Under the pieces are notes generated by a model, which was given only the letters and a program-made list of their open reading frames with translations, did not search any database and was not told the DNA's origin. Source: Alteromonadaceae bacterium (GTDB lineage Bacteria > Pseudomonadota > Gammaproteobacteria > Enterobacterales > Alteromonadaceae). From it: 64,000 bases of DNA. Numbering within the stretch: the stretch's first letter is position 1; each line of letters starts with the position of its first letter. The DNA is taken from NCBI GenBank assembly GCA_014872785.1, contig WKFJ01000020.1, positions 1-64,000 of the forward strand. The letters are read 5' to 3'. The position numbers were made by a program, and so were the translations under genes. Positions 26,426-35,240 of the stretch are shown here, piece after piece.

Positions 26426-27486
26426 TGTACAAATCAGTTATTGCTTTGGCGATGGTAAGCGCCACCACGGTAGCCCAACAAAACTTGCCTGATATCCCTA
26501 TCGAAGATGTCAGAGCTGGACGCATGACAGCCGAGCAGGTTGCTGAGCGTAATACTGCCCCGGCACAACCGGCCACTAAAGCCGATGCGTTTACGCAGTC
26601 AGAGATTGAAGCGTTTATGGCACAAATCAATGCCCAAGTCCCTGGATTCACCCAGGAGCCCCAATCGACATTGGTCACCCCGGCAAACAATCGTGGCTAC
26701 ATATACGAGCAGGCAGAGCGCAACTACAAGCCGACGCAGCGTTACGACGTCAAACCACTGGATAGCTTTGTTATTCCGGTTGGGGCAGGTTCGATGAACT
26801 CGATTAAAACCAATTATAAGTACATTGCCAGTAAAACCTCTGACAAGTACACCATATTAGAGCCTGACGGTGGCTTTTTATATGTCACCACCACAAGGGA
26901 TATGCCTGTGGGACTAATCCTATTTGAAGAAGGCGTACCAGAGAGTCAAATCAGCGTTACGCTGGTACCAATTGATGCCCCGCCTGCGGTGATTGACATT
27001 GAGATCGCTATCAGTGAACAGATGGCGTTGAAAGGGGCGGAATTTCAACGTTCTATCGATGAAAAAGAAGCGTTTTCCAATGCCCAGCAAGAACAATTTG
27101 CCTATGCTAACGACCATACGCGCCGCATCGCTCAGATGTTAGTGCCCGTCGCGCAGGGTGATTTACCGCCGGGGTTCAGCTTGTCGGTTGATGTGCCCTA
27201 TGACATGAAGATCCCGTGTGCCATGGCGATTTATCACGAAGCCAAACAGCGCCTAATGGGGGGTAACGAAGTCATTGACGTGGTGCATGTGGTTAACGAT
27301 GGCGACCGCACTTACCAAATCCGAGAAGAGATGTGTTTGTCTGACGATACGATAGCAGTGGGCTTATTTGAGCGCAGTTATCTAGAGCCCGGTCAAGAGA
27401 TGGAGTTATACATTCTTCGTAACCGCTATTTCCAAGCTGAGAAGCAACGTGAATTTCGTCGTCCACGTGTGACATCGGGAGAATAA
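26425..27486 (+). CDS. traK: TraK, T4SS outer-membrane-complex protein (VirB9-like)
   Basis: The 353-residue product has a signal peptide (~1-17), a Gln/Ala-rich linker and a VirB9-like beta-rich domain (SDKYTILEPDGGFLYVTTTR). F TraK is near 240 residues, so this version is extended at both ends. TraK bridges TraB and lipoprotein TraV in the core complex. Confidence 0.85.
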   Translation: MYKSVIALAMVSATTVAQQNLPDIPIEDVRAGRMTAEQVAERNTAPAQPATKADAFTQSEIEAFMAQINAQVPGFTQEPQSTLVTPANNRGYIYEQAERNYKPTQRYDVKPLDSFVIPVGAGSMNSIKTNYKYIASKTSDKYTILEPDGGFLYVTTTRDMPVGLILFEEGVPESQISVTLVPIDAPPAVIDIEIAISEQMALKGAEFQRSIDEKEAFSNAQQEQFAYANDHTRRIAQMLVPVAQGDLPPGFSLSVDVPYDMKIPCAMAIYHEAKQRLMGGNEVIDVVHVVNDGDRTYQIREEMCLSDDTIAVGLFERSYLEPGQEMELYILRNRYFQAEKQREFRRPRVTSGE

Positions 27487-27488
27487 GC

Positions 27489-29030
27489 ATGGACATGTCA
27501 AAAATCACCAAGACGGCGAAAGATATTTTTAAAAACGCCAAAGCCCGCATGATTATTGTGTGGGGATTGGCAGGCGCATTTGTCTATTTTGTGTTTCTGC
27601 AAGACTCTGGCGAGGATGTGAATAAAAAAGAGCAATACCGCCCGATGGCCACTGACTCGGTGTTAGGGGTTAACAGTTCGGTCGAGCGCATGAACGAACG
27701 AGAGTTGCAGCAGGCGCAAGATAAAATTGCGGCAGATTTTAATGCCAAAGAACAACAACTTGCCCAGGAGCGTGCCGAACATGCCAAGCGCATGAAGGAA
27801 CTTGAAGATCGCAACGCCGAAATGATGGCCAAGTTTTCCAAAATGCAGGGGGATTTCGACCACTACATGAAAATGAAGCGCCTGCAACAGCAGCGCGATG
27901 CTGAAAAAGGGGCACAGCGCAGCCAAGGCGGCAATCAACGTGTCGTGGCCACCGGCAATGGGCAGCAGAATGTGGAACAGGATCCAAATAACCAAGGCGT
28001 GTTTTACAAGCAACCGACGCAACTTATCCCCCGCGAGCCACTGATTTTTGATAATGACATTATCCGTACGGTCACTCAGCGCACGGTCACTGAAGTGAAG
28101 GAAAACGGTAAGATGGAAATCAGAGATACCGAGACAGTCACCTTCACAGGCTCAGGCATTGAAAAATCCGGAACCGGGGTGATTGATACATCACCGCGCA
28201 CCCACAACCCGTCAGTGAATGACAACGACAATGGTGAATTCGCCTTAACGATGGGGTCGATTATCTCCGGCACCATTATGAATGGTGTAGCAGCCAGCAC
28301 AGGCGTCAACGCGGCGGCCAATCCTGTTCCGGTGATGTTGCGGGTAAAAGGAGAAACGTTGATGCCGAACAATTTTGTCATCGACTTAAAAGATTGCTTC
28401 TTGCTTGCCGAATCTCGCGGCACACTCAATGATGAGCGCGTTCACTTAAGAGCCAATGCCATCAGCTGTATCACTGAGAATGGCCAAGCCATTGAACGTT
28501 CGCTGCAAGCTTACGCAGTATCTCGCAAAGATGGTATGGCAGGGATTGGAGGCAAGATCATAAGTCGCTCACGCTCGATGATTTCCAATACGCTGGTGGC
28601 CTCTTTTATCGGCGGGTTTGCTGATGCTGCGTCGCCGCGCTCTATTAACTCCGTCAATACTGAGCCTACGACCAGTACACTATGGCAATCGCAGAACTTG
28701 GATAGATTTGCCGGGGCGGGCGTACTCAGCGGGACATCCGATGCCCTCGAACGATTAAGTCAGTATTACGTGGACATCATTGAACAACAAGCGCCTGTTA
28801 TTGAAATCATCCCGGGCCAATCGGTCGACTTTATGGTGACAAGAGGGGTGACACTTAATCTCAATGGCGCGCGACAAGGCGGTCCTATCGGGCAAGGGTT
28901 TTCTGGATTAAGTGCGACACCACCAAGCACCACATTTAGCAATACCGAGTCAGCGTCAAACGCATCAAATAATATCGTCAGTAACATCGCCAATGCCGTC
29001 TCTGGCATTGTTTCAGCCGGAGGGCAATAA
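27489..29030 (+). CDS. traB: TraB, T4SS VirB10-like scaffold
   Basis: The 513-residue product has one membrane segment (~21-38), a strong coiled coil rich in Glu/Lys/Gln (~60-140), a linker and the VirB10 barrel domain (~250-470) with GSIISGTIMNGVAAST and ending GQSVDFMVTRGVTL. TraB spans the envelope and senses ATP-driven changes. It starts 3 bases after traK. Confidence 0.93.
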   Translation: MDMSKITKTAKDIFKNAKARMIIVWGLAGAFVYFVFLQDSGEDVNKKEQYRPMATDSVLGVNSSVERMNERELQQAQDKIAADFNAKEQQLAQERAEHAKRMKELEDRNAEMMAKFSKMQGDFDHYMKMKRLQQQRDAEKGAQRSQGGNQRVVATGNGQQNVEQDPNNQGVFYKQPTQLIPREPLIFDNDIIRTVTQRTVTEVKENGKMEIRDTETVTFTGSGIEKSGTGVIDTSPRTHNPSVNDNDNGEFALTMGSIISGTIMNGVAASTGVNAAANPVPVMLRVKGETLMPNNFVIDLKDCFLLAESRGTLNDERVHLRANAISCITENGQAIERSLQAYAVSRKDGMAGIGGKIISRSRSMISNTLVASFIGGFADAASPRSINSVNTEPTTSTLWQSQNLDRFAGAGVLSGTSDALERLSQYYVDIIEQQAPVIEIIPGQSVDFMVTRGVTLNLNGARQGGPIGQGFSGLSATPPSTTFSNTESASNASNNIVSNIANAVSGIVSAGGQ

Positions 29031-29032
29031 TC

Positions 29033-29551
29033 ATGGGCGTGAACATTCCAATTAAACAATCTCCACCCACGCCAAGCAAGAGCGCACCGTCTGAGCACCA
29101 AGAAGCACCAGCCAGCGCAGTCAACTGGATGCAAGTGCAAATCAATATCGCCGTAATGGTGATATTAACGTGCGGTGTGATTTGGTGGGTCAAAACCCAA
29201 TTGCAGCCCCTGCACAACGGGCTTGAGCAAACGCCTAGGGTGACTGTGGTCGATAACGCCGAACTGCTTAGCTATGCTGAATCACAGGGACTGACACCAG
29301 CGCAGCAACTGGTTTATGCCGACACTTATATTAAGGTGCTCACACATCAAGGGTATTTTGTCATCGATGCCAGTAGCCTATTAGGTGCACCCAAAGGAGG
29401 GAAGTTTGCCATGGTAGCGCCGCCGTCGCTTTATGTGCGCGCCCAAGAGCTTGGCATTCCTCACGGCCAGAATGAACTGGACAATGCACAACGATTAATT
29501 GACCAGAAAAAACAATCGTTCACCGACGCACTTAACAACAAATTCGATTAA
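29033..29551 (+). CDS. TrbI-like F-type T4SS protein
   Basis: The 172-residue product has an N-terminal Pro/Ser-rich cytoplasmic tail, one membrane segment (~40-57) and a periplasmic domain with VTVVDNAELL, then a helix and FVIDASSLLGAP. This order recalls F-plasmid TrbI, which affects pilus outgrowth. It has no lipobox, so it is not TraV. Last gene of the traL operon. Confidence 0.5.
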   Translation: MGVNIPIKQSPPTPSKSAPSEHQEAPASAVNWMQVQINIAVMVILTCGVIWWVKTQLQPLHNGLEQTPRVTVVDNAELLSYAESQGLTPAQQLVYADTYIKVLTHQGYFVIDASSLLGAPKGGKFAMVAPPSLYVRAQELGIPHGQNELDNAQRLIDQKKQSFTDALNNKFD

Positions 29552-29564
29552 ACCCAAGCGGGTC

Positions 29565-29608
29565 GCGCCAGCTGTCTCCTCCGCAATTTGATAGCTGGCG
29601 CATTTTCT
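29565..29608 (+). terminator. Terminator after the traL operon
   Basis: GCGCCAGCT and AGCTGGCGC pair around a 19-base loop, followed by ATTTTCT. It closes the transfer region; genes beyond are on the other strand. Confidence 0.75.
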
Positions 29609-29895
29609 CAATGCTTGCTGCTCTGTTCTGACCGTCTCTCACAGCGCTGAAGTACACCATTAAGACCGCGACCTGATTGCTTGGTTTGACGTGTTCGCCA
29701 CTTACCTGTACCCGGCCAATAATCAATAACCTCCGATTTACCCTGTACAATCAAATGCACCCCACCATTGGCAGTGGTAAACCGTATACCTTCGTGTTGC
29801 AGCTTTACACATGCATGCTCGCGATTTGACGCTCTATTTTGCTTTGAGGACGCTTTAATCACTTCAAAGTGTGTTTTGTAGTGCCATTCAGACAT
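29608..29895 (-). CDS. Hypothetical protein with WPGTGKW motif
   Basis: The 95-residue basic product contains IDYWPGTGKW followed by an Arg/Lys-rich tail with a GRGLNGVLQ segment. Short proteins with this signature are common in phages and plasmids; no function is known to me. It is the second gene of the operon from the promoter at 30245-30281. Confidence 0.65.
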   Translation of the reverse strand: MSEWHYKTHFEVIKASSKQNRASNREHACVKLQHEGIRFTTANGGVHLIVQGKSEVIDYWPGTGKWRTRQTKQSGRGLNGVLQRCERRSEQSSKH

Positions 29896-29909
29896 AGATA
29901 AACCGCCTT

Positions 29910-30212
29910 TTACGCTGCAACGTGCACTAGCACTTTGACAATCGAAAATTCACAGTAACCGGATCGCACTTTGCGGCCAGTGTCTTTCACAAGGCTCTCT
30001 TTTTCTAAAATAGACACTATTTCTGGCATGTTGTTGGTATCAAGAATGGTTTCGTCATGACCAAGGTCAGCATCGGGTATGCACTTGCTATATACCGCCC
30101 AAGGCTCACCCGATTCCAATTCGGCCTTGATGGCTATCTGCTCGGCAGCGTAGCTATAACCACGGAAAAACGACACGTTGACCACGTTGTTGTGGTGCTG
30201 GATTTTGTACAT
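29910..30212 (-). CDS. Hypothetical protein
   Basis: The 100-residue product starts at ATG 30212 (MYKIQHH), because the longer ORF to 30254 would include the promoter -10. It has a mixed alpha/beta pattern with no recognisable motif. First gene of its operon; 14 bases separate it from 29608-29895. Confidence 0.6.
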   Translation of the reverse strand: MYKIQHHNNVVNVSFFRGYSYAAEQIAIKAELESGEPWAVYSKCIPDADLGHDETILDTNNMPEIVSILEKESLVKDTGRKVRSGYCEFSIVKVLVHVAA

Positions 30213-30244
30213 AAGTGACCCCTTGGGTGATTGATTACCCTGCC

Positions 30245-30281
30245 AGTATCTCAAAGCCGCACAGTTAGGCTACTTGATGGT
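30245..30281 (-). promoter_or_regulatory. Array promoter module 1
   Basis: Minus strand ACCATCAAGTAGC, 18 bases, GATACT. It serves the 30212 gene and is the last module before the transfer region. Confidence 0.65.
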
Positions 30282-30444
30282 GTTTGATGGTATGGACATA
30301 GATGTCGACATGTTTGCCCTAAAAGCGGTACCAATAACCAAAACGGGGTCAGCGACAGACATTACAAGGATCGTATTGTCAGATATTGACAATAATGGTG
30401 TCTATCCGGGTACATGTGGCATTACTAGGTAGGGTGACCCATTA

Positions 30445-31644
30445 TCACGAGATTGTGGGGATAACTGCCCGCAAACGCTCTATATCCCCCTCGCCTACGC
30501 CATGCTGACGAAAATAAGCTGGCCACTGGGCGACAAGTTCTTGCACGTGAGAGACAATGCGCCTGGCTTTAAATGGCTTTAATCCAAAGCGCACGGATTG
30601 GCTGAGGAGATTATCAATGGTGCCCTCTCTGCCATTCTCGCCAAGCCCTAAGCTGTGTATCCGTCGGTTATTGATAGGCAGCACATCATACGCCTGAGAT
30701 AAGCGCCATTGCCGGTTGGGAAAATCAAACACAAAAGCGTGATTACGGGCGTGGTCGTCCGTATTGCCAATCAGCACATTAAAGACCATGCGCGTATAGA
30801 GCTCATTCGCATCGGTAGGCTCAGCACTGATTTTGCGCAGGTACTCTGCCAACTGGCCGTATGTGTAGTGCGTTGTTAATAACGCCTCCGACACCTTTTT
30901 AGTATTCAAAAGCGCATTCGCACTGATAAAGTGACATGCGGGCTTGTTGCCCACCACATCAAATCGCTCCACCAGCAGTGCATCACCCACACCGCCGGAG
31001 ATGACCTTGGTTTTCGCGACTCTACAGGGAAGCTCGCTTAGCATTGACATGGTCGCGTGCTCTACCTTGACGACATTAAATAAGTCATCTGGGCGATTAA
31101 ACTTCACTAGATAAGATGTCGTACCATCGACGATAGTGGTCTTTGGTCGTGCGCCCCCCATACTTGCGCCAAATTCCACGACTTTCTTGGCCTCCTGCGG
31201 AATGGCCTTATCCGCCAAAATCGCGTCTTTTGCCTTAAACAATACGGGTAAGTCACCTAATGTATTTTTATTGTATTTTGGCTTAGATTGAGAGGATGAC
31301 AGGCTAAACACCAAAGCGCCCACGCCCATCCCTGCACCCGCGAGTAAGAATTCCAATTTATTCTTAGGCTTGGTGCTATGCAGGGCTAAAATGACTTTAT
31401 TGCCCCATGAGTCTGCACCCGCGTCGGATAACACACCAAACAGACCTTGGCCTAGCGTCGTACGATATTCATCGGTTGAAAGAGGAAGGTTTAACGGATC
31501 AAGCGCAAATGCGTCTTTGCGAGCAAGATAGCTCTTACCGTAGCGAAAGCGCCCTACCCCTCTTGTGTCATCTACTTCGGTGACACCCGCAACAACTGGG
31601 GTTGGCTCAAGCCCATCTATAAAAACAAACGCCTTAGAAGTCAC
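30445..31644 (-). CDS. hipA: HipA-like serine/threonine kinase toxin
   Basis: The 399-residue product has HipA landmarks: N-terminal subdomain with LFGVLSDAGADSWG, GASMGGARPKTT near residue 160, the catalytic GNTDDHARNHAF loop near 285-297 and AYDVLP as the metal-binding motif. HipA kinases phosphorylate translation factors and cause growth arrest. GTG start 31644 overlaps the hipB end. All key residues seem present, so it is probably active. Confidence 0.9.
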   Translation of the reverse strand: MTSKAFVFIDGLEPTPVVAGVTEVDDTRGVGRFRYGKSYLARKDAFALDPLNLPLSTDEYRTTLGQGLFGVLSDAGADSWGNKVILALHSTKPKNKLEFLLAGAGMGVGALVFSLSSSQSKPKYNKNTLGDLPVLFKAKDAILADKAIPQEAKKVVEFGASMGGARPKTTIVDGTTSYLVKFNRPDDLFNVVKVEHATMSMLSELPCRVAKTKVISGGVGDALLVERFDVVGNKPACHFISANALLNTKKVSEALLTTHYTYGQLAEYLRKISAEPTDANELYTRMVFNVLIGNTDDHARNHAFVFDFPNRQWRLSQAYDVLPINNRRIHSLGLGENGREGTIDNLLSQSVRFGLKPFKARRIVSHVQELVAQWPAYFRQHGVGEGDIERLRAVIPTIS

Positions 31645-31924
31645 TCTCTAACTCACTGTGTGTTGTTCTTGCTTTGCGGCTTAACTGCCGCGGCAGACTG
31701 TCTAGCTTAGACGATACCAAGTCATGTACGTCATCGAGCAAATCAAGCTGTTCCAACATAGAGAACAAGGCGTCGGCTCTCACCGATTTCCCATTTTCAG
31801 CGGAAGACACGGTGTTACGCCCCACCCCTGCTCGCAATGCCAGCTCTTGCTGATCCATATCAATAGCTCGAGACGCTTGTATTAATCGACCAAATGCGGC
31901 CAGCACTTCATTGACTTTATGCAT
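31634..31924 (-). CDS. hipB: HipB-like XRE antitoxin and autorepressor
   Basis: The 96-residue product has an N-terminal XRE helix-turn-helix (LALRAGVGRNTVSSAENGK). It lies directly upstream of hipA with overlapping frames. HipB binds HipA and operators in its own promoter. No ribosome binding site is obvious upstream of ATG 31924. Confidence 0.9.
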   Translation of the reverse strand: MHKVNEVLAAFGRLIQASRAIDMDQQELALRAGVGRNTVSSAENGKSVRADALFSMLEQLDLLDDVHDLVSSKLDSLPRQLSRKARTTHSELESDF

Positions 31925-31930
31925 GTTTTT

Positions 31931-31982
31931 ATAAACGTTAATATACTTATGTTTATTATATCATGCATTATTGGCGTTTCAA
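31931..31982 (-). promoter_or_regulatory. hipBA promoter and operator
   Basis: Minus strand TTGAAA at 31977-31982, 16-base spacer, TATAAT at 31955-31960. Downstream ATAAAC and GTTTAT half-sites (31931-31956) form an inverted pair suited to HipB. It is a normal sigma-70 promoter, unlike the neighbours. Confidence 0.7.
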
Positions 31983-31997
31983 CACACGTTACCGCGC

Positions 31998-32043
31998 CGG
32001 TAGAGCCTCACCATGCGGCATTGTCCAATTACCGATTCTACGC
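31998..32043 (-). pseudogene. Duplicated 3' tail of the 32297-32668 gene
   Basis: This 46-bp stretch matches 32313-32358 with five differences, mostly synonymous in the frame that encodes VESVIGQCRMVRLYR. The frame continues to a different stop. It is a remnant of a paralogue rather than a fresh duplication. Confidence 0.65.
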
Positions 32044-32076
32044 TGGTCGTATTCAACAACATTTGACGCGTTATTT

Positions 32077-32244
32077 TCACTCGCTGCACGCCTTATATGT
32101 GAACTCAGCGTCTTCAGGCAACGTTTTGTTAAGCTCGTCGGCTCTAATTCTCGCCTCGCTCTCAGACATCGTTCCTTCTGCAGTTGCCTTGTCTGGAAAG
32201 GCGGAATTTAGGGGGCGCTTCACTATGATATATTTTGCACTCAT
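32077..32244 (-). CDS. Small hypothetical protein, 55 aa
   Basis: Starts MSAKYIIVKRPLNSAF and ends FTYKACSE. It lies between the two copies of the duplicated tail. The AT-rich 50 bases upstream include a possible -10 (TATACT) and a GGGA before the start. Charged, with one long Ser/Glu/Ala/Arg helix; no family recognised. Shorter than typical gene-caller limits. Confidence 0.55.
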   Translation of the reverse strand: MSAKYIIVKRPLNSAFPDKATAEGTMSESEARIRADELNKTLPEDAEFTYKACSE

Positions 32245-32296
32245 AAAATATTTTTCCCATTCAATTGATTTCAGTATACGGTTACCTTCGCCACCT

Positions 32297-32668
32297 TTAT
32301 TGTTGACGCGCTCGGTAAAGTCTCACCATGCGGCACTGTCCAATTACCGATTCTACGCGCTCAACATAGCCGCTAACCTGCTGGTGGATAGCAGCTTCAT
32401 CTAAGGATTTGGGTAATTTGCAAGTTGTAGTGCTGAGGACGTTATTACCCTCTGTGGTATATTCGCCTGTTAAGTACCAATGCTCTCTGTCGTACTGACT
32501 AAGCCACAGAACGACATTGTCAGTGCCACCTAAGCTCTTTATTTCCTTAAATGCAGGACAACAGTTGTAAGGATTGCCGGGTTCCCATCCAAGCTTCACT
32601 AAAGCAGCGGTCACAATGGCTTTGAACTGGTCATACTCTAGTGTGTCGATAGCGCGAATAGCGGTCAT
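32297..32668 (-). CDS. Hypothetical protein
   Basis: The 123-residue product begins MTAIRAIDTLEYDQF and has a LGWEPGNPYNCCPAF segment and a Tyr/Trp-rich middle. Single-gene unit driven by module 32701-32737. Its 3' end is the part duplicated near hipB. Confidence 0.65.
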   Translation of the reverse strand: MTAIRAIDTLEYDQFKAIVTAALVKLGWEPGNPYNCCPAFKEIKSLGGTDNVVLWLSQYDREHWYLTGEYTTEGNNVLSTTTCKLPKSLDEAAIHQQVSGYVERVESVIGQCRMVRLYRARQQ

Positions 32669-32700
32669 TTTCGTAAACTCATTTCGTGATTGATAAGCTT

Positions 32701-32737
32701 AGCTTACCCCTCACAGGCTATCGCGCGACTGAATGGT
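32701..32737 (-). promoter_or_regulatory. Array promoter module 2
   Basis: Minus strand ACCATTCAGTCGC, 18 bases, TAAGCT, directly abutting the end of the upstream gene. Serves 32668. Confidence 0.7.
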
Positions 32738-33099
32738 TAGTGTTCTACCGACGCTTGAGCTTGCGTCTCGGTGGGTGATGGTGCGCCAAGCTCTCTCGCC
32801 AATTTAAGCGCGTAAGCACTGCCAAAGGGAAAAAACACCCAAGTGACCAAAAGGGCAACATAAGTAATGCCCGTCAAGAAATAAAGACTTCCCGCTGAGC
32901 TATGAGGGAATAGCATAGAGAGCCAATCAAACACGCTAACGTCATACAGTTGATACAGCCACACAAAAGTTAAAATAGACGGGATTACCGACCAAAAACA
33001 ACTTGCCTCCTCGAGATTAGCCTCATGGGTATTTACGTACACCAAGGCTGACAAAAAAGATATGCCAAATAGCGCCCATAGAAAAATCAAATCAAGCAT
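32737..33099 (-). CDS. Small membrane protein
   Basis: The 120-residue product has three hydrophobic segments (~3-20, ~33-50, ~72-100). It overlaps the preceding 45-aa gene by eight bases and closes the five-gene operon from module 34139. Function unknown. Confidence 0.65.
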   Translation of the reverse strand: MLDLIFLWALFGISFLSALVYVNTHEANLEEASCFWSVIPSILTFVWLYQLYDVSVFDWLSMLFPHSSAGSLYFLTGITYVALLVTWVFFPFGSAYALKLARELGAPSPTETQAQASVEH

Positions 33100-33229
33100 T
33101 ACTCATCCCCTTATCAAAATCCGGAAAAACTTCTGGCTCCTCGATGTCGCCGTGTATGATCGCCGCCAAGAAAAACAAATGCCCCCACTTTACGCCGTCA
33201 TGCCCCACCTGAGCGCGAAGCCTTGTCAT
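33092..33229 (-). CDS. Small hypothetical protein, 45 aa
   Basis: MTRLRAQVGHDG start, a WGHLFFLAAIIHGD hydrophobic centre and an acidic end. It fills the gap exactly between 33236-33475 and 32737-33099 and overlaps the latter, which supports it as a real gene of the operon. Confidence 0.6.
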   Translation of the reverse strand: MTRLRAQVGHDGVKWGHLFFLAAIIHGDIEEPEVFPDFDKGMSNA

Positions 33230-33235
33230 TAATCG

Positions 33236-33475
33236 CTACGATTCAGTTAATTGCTCGCCGGTTGCACGGCCAAAAAAATGGGTTTCAATGTCAGCTTGTG
33301 ACACACTGTTAAACTGATTTTCCACCAAGAACATCGCCATCCTCTGCCCCTTCGCCTTTTTCAAAAAATGAAAAGCGATCAAGAGATTGATGAAGCTGAA
33401 AACCGCACAAACCAACGTCGCAAACATGGGCTTTTCACGAAATGCCCACGCAATATATTCAATTATCTCATTCAA
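33236..33475 (-). CDS. Small single-span membrane protein
   Basis: The 79-residue product has one membrane segment (~18-38) followed by a basic stretch and a soluble tail with Gln/Ser. It overlaps the end of the upstream 61-aa gene by eight bases, indicating coupled translation. Confidence 0.65.
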   Translation of the reverse strand: MNEIIEYIAWAFREKPMFATLVCAVFSFINLLIAFHFLKKAKGQRMAMFLVENQFNSVSQADIETHFFGRATGEQLTES

Positions 33476-33653
33476 CGAGACTCTCCCCGCTTAGCGCTTC
33501 AACAAGCCGGCCTTCACTGTCTTCGACCACTTTCATGCTGCGCCCGTTAACGCTAACAATAGCAAACCCAAACAAGGCTAATTGCGCCTCAAGCCGCCTA
33601 GCACCGCCAAGTAACGTCAACGCCTCACCATCACTTCGGTAGATAATACTCAT
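33468..33653 (-). CDS. Small hypothetical protein, 61 aa
   Basis: Compact alpha/beta pattern beginning MSIIYRSDGEALTLLGG. Second gene of the operon from module 34139. No family recognised. Confidence 0.6.
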   Translation of the reverse strand: MSIIYRSDGEALTLLGGARRLEAQLALFGFAIVSVNGRSMKVVEDSEGRLVEALSGESLVE

Positions 33654-33684
33654 ATGAATAGTTTCCCTATCTCCACGTAAAAAA

Positions 33685-34104
33685 TTACACTTGGCCCAGC
33701 AAATCCTTTTCTAAATTGGACACGGCACCGCTTAACGTTTGCTTTAACTCTGCGATTTTCTGACGGATACGTTCCGCCATCACTTTTCTTGAGACATGGA
33801 TATTACGGTAGCGAGCATTCAACTTATCTACGGTTGCGGCATCAGTCGCCAGTACATCCACCGTCTTTACGCCAAGACCATTAGCGAAAACCGCCAACTG
33901 CCCCTTATTTACCGTTGTGCCATCCCCAACCTCGAACGTCATTAAATAACCCACAGCGTCAGAAAGACCCCGCTCAATCGCAAAGGCATCACAATCACGC
34001 ATATACTCTGCCAACTCCAGCAGTTCTTGCTCACTTCGCTCAAAGCACAGTAGATTATCACCTACCATCAACATTGCACTAATTTCAGCGGATGGCGTTA
34101 TCAT
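33685..34104 (-). CDS. Hypothetical protein
   Basis: The 139-residue product starts at ATG 34104 (MITPSAEIS) behind GAGAGGA; the longer ORF to 34170 would cover the promoter. The N-terminal half is mixed and the C-terminal half is a helical, Lys/Arg-rich segment (VMAERIRQKIAELK). First gene of a five-gene operon. Confidence 0.65.
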   Translation of the reverse strand: MITPSAEISAMLMVGDNLLCFERSEQELLELAEYMRDCDAFAIERGLSDAVGYLMTFEVGDGTTVNKGQLAVFANGLGVKTVDVLATDAATVDKLNARYRNIHVSRKVMAERIRQKIAELKQTLSGAVSNLEKDLLGQV

Positions 34105-34138
34105 TATGTCGTTCCTCTCGTTCACTTTGATGTAACAC

Positions 34139-34175
34139 ACTATACGACACCAAACATTTAGTGCGACCAAATGGT
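34139..34175 (-). promoter_or_regulatory. Array promoter module 3
   Basis: Minus strand ACCATTTGGTCGC, 18 bases, TATAGT. Same 13-mer as module 6. Confidence 0.75.
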
Positions 34176-34239
34176 GCCAACACCTGCGCCCAATTCACCT
34201 CGGCAAGAAGAGCGTAATCACTATCCGTTTTGCGAGGTA

Positions 34240-34644
34240 TCACTCACCAGTAATAGACTTACTGACAATATCGACGCTAGGAAATGCACCGCACATGAAA
34301 ACCCGCCTCGCTTGTCCATCTTCGACAACGTCTTTAAACGGAATGGCATATTGACCCTCAGCGATCTTGCAACACACCGGCTCGTCGCCAGCAAAGTGTA
34401 AGACGGGATAGCCCTTGTCGTAACTAAACTGGCTGCACATATCCTGAACCGTGCCAGTGGTTTGCTGCGGGTAGAGCTCGTGGATGCTGGCAAGCTGGCT
34501 TGCTTGAGGCACCCCGTTAAGTGACCAATCCACCTCTACATCTTCCTCGGCAAAAAACGCCCTGAGTTGATAGTTATACATCCCGAGACTGATGGCGTGA
34601 TAGCCCACAAATCCCACAAGAAAGAATAAAATAATTTTTTTCAT
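34240..34644 (-). CDS. Membrane-anchored or exported hypothetical protein
   Basis: The 134-residue product starts at ATG 34644 (MKKIILFFLVGFVGY) with one N-terminal hydrophobic segment. Cysteines occur in pairs (DMCSQF, EPVCCKI, MCGAF), suggesting a periplasmic disulphide-bonded domain. Third gene of the operon from module 35602. Confidence 0.65.
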   Translation of the reverse strand: MKKIILFFLVGFVGYHAISLGMYNYQLRAFFAEEDVEVDWSLNGVPQASQLASIHELYPQQTTGTVQDMCSQFSYDKGYPVLHFAGDEPVCCKIAEGQYAIPFKDVVEDGQARRVFMCGAFPSVDIVSKSITGE

Positions 34645-34712
34645 AGAACACCGCTTTAGGCTGAATGAGAGTAAAATTACCCTCAAAGGTCACTACTGGC
34701 AAGGCTAAATCG

Positions 34713-35234
34713 TCAAAAGAAATAGCCTTGGTTGGGGCACGTTTGTGCCGCAGGTACGTCCTCGTATTTATCCTCCGGATCGAAAGAAAATTTCAGTGGG
34801 TAGTCTACTTTTGGCCTAAGCGTCTCCCATTGTCCCGATTCGATAAAATCGTTGGCAGTTTGGCCACCGATTAGCGGGGCGCCATAATTATCAAACTCGA
34901 CAATCGAGGATTGCGCGCACAGTGCTGGCAGCACTTGTTTAAGCTCTGTCTCAGTGCAATGCATCTTGCAGATGTATAAAACGCCATCGCGCCCGCGATA
35001 ATAGCGCCCACACTCAAGAAAAATCCCTAAGCTACGGTTGGTAATCCCTAGATTTTTCTGTGACAACCATTCATAGGCGTCAACACCGCCAAATATCCCA
35101 TAACCGTCATAACTCGGCTCGCAAATAGATGGCTCACCTGGACGTAGCAGGTAAACAGGTTTGCAAGGCTTCACATTTTGATGATGATTGGCAATCGACT
35201 CACCGTTTGCTGTTAACCAACTAAACATTCCCAT
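34713..35234 (-). CDS. Phage/plasmid-type conserved hypothetical (MGMFSWLT family)
   Basis: The 173-residue product has the signature MGMFSWLTANGESIAN, PVYLLRPGEP, then YDGYGIFGGVDAYEWL. Proteins with this opening are widespread in phages and plasmids; no biochemical role is known to me. Second gene of its operon, 6 bases after the first. Confidence 0.75.
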   Translation of the reverse strand: MGMFSWLTANGESIANHHQNVKPCKPVYLLRPGEPSICEPSYDGYGIFGGVDAYEWLSQKNLGITNRSLGIFLECGRYYRGRDGVLYICKMHCTETELKQVLPALCAQSSIVEFDNYGAPLIGGQTANDFIESGQWETLRPKVDYPLKFSFDPEDKYEDVPAAQTCPNQGYFF

Positions 35235-35240
35235 GATTTT

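Noticed and set aside
30277..30432. 51-codon plus-strand ORF (MVFDGMDIDVDM)
   Set aside because: It overlaps array module 1 and has only a weak ribosome binding site; no family signal.
31919..32404. 161-codon plus-strand ORF next to hipB
   Set aside because: It runs across hipBA control DNA, the paralogue remnant and the antisense of the 55-aa gene.
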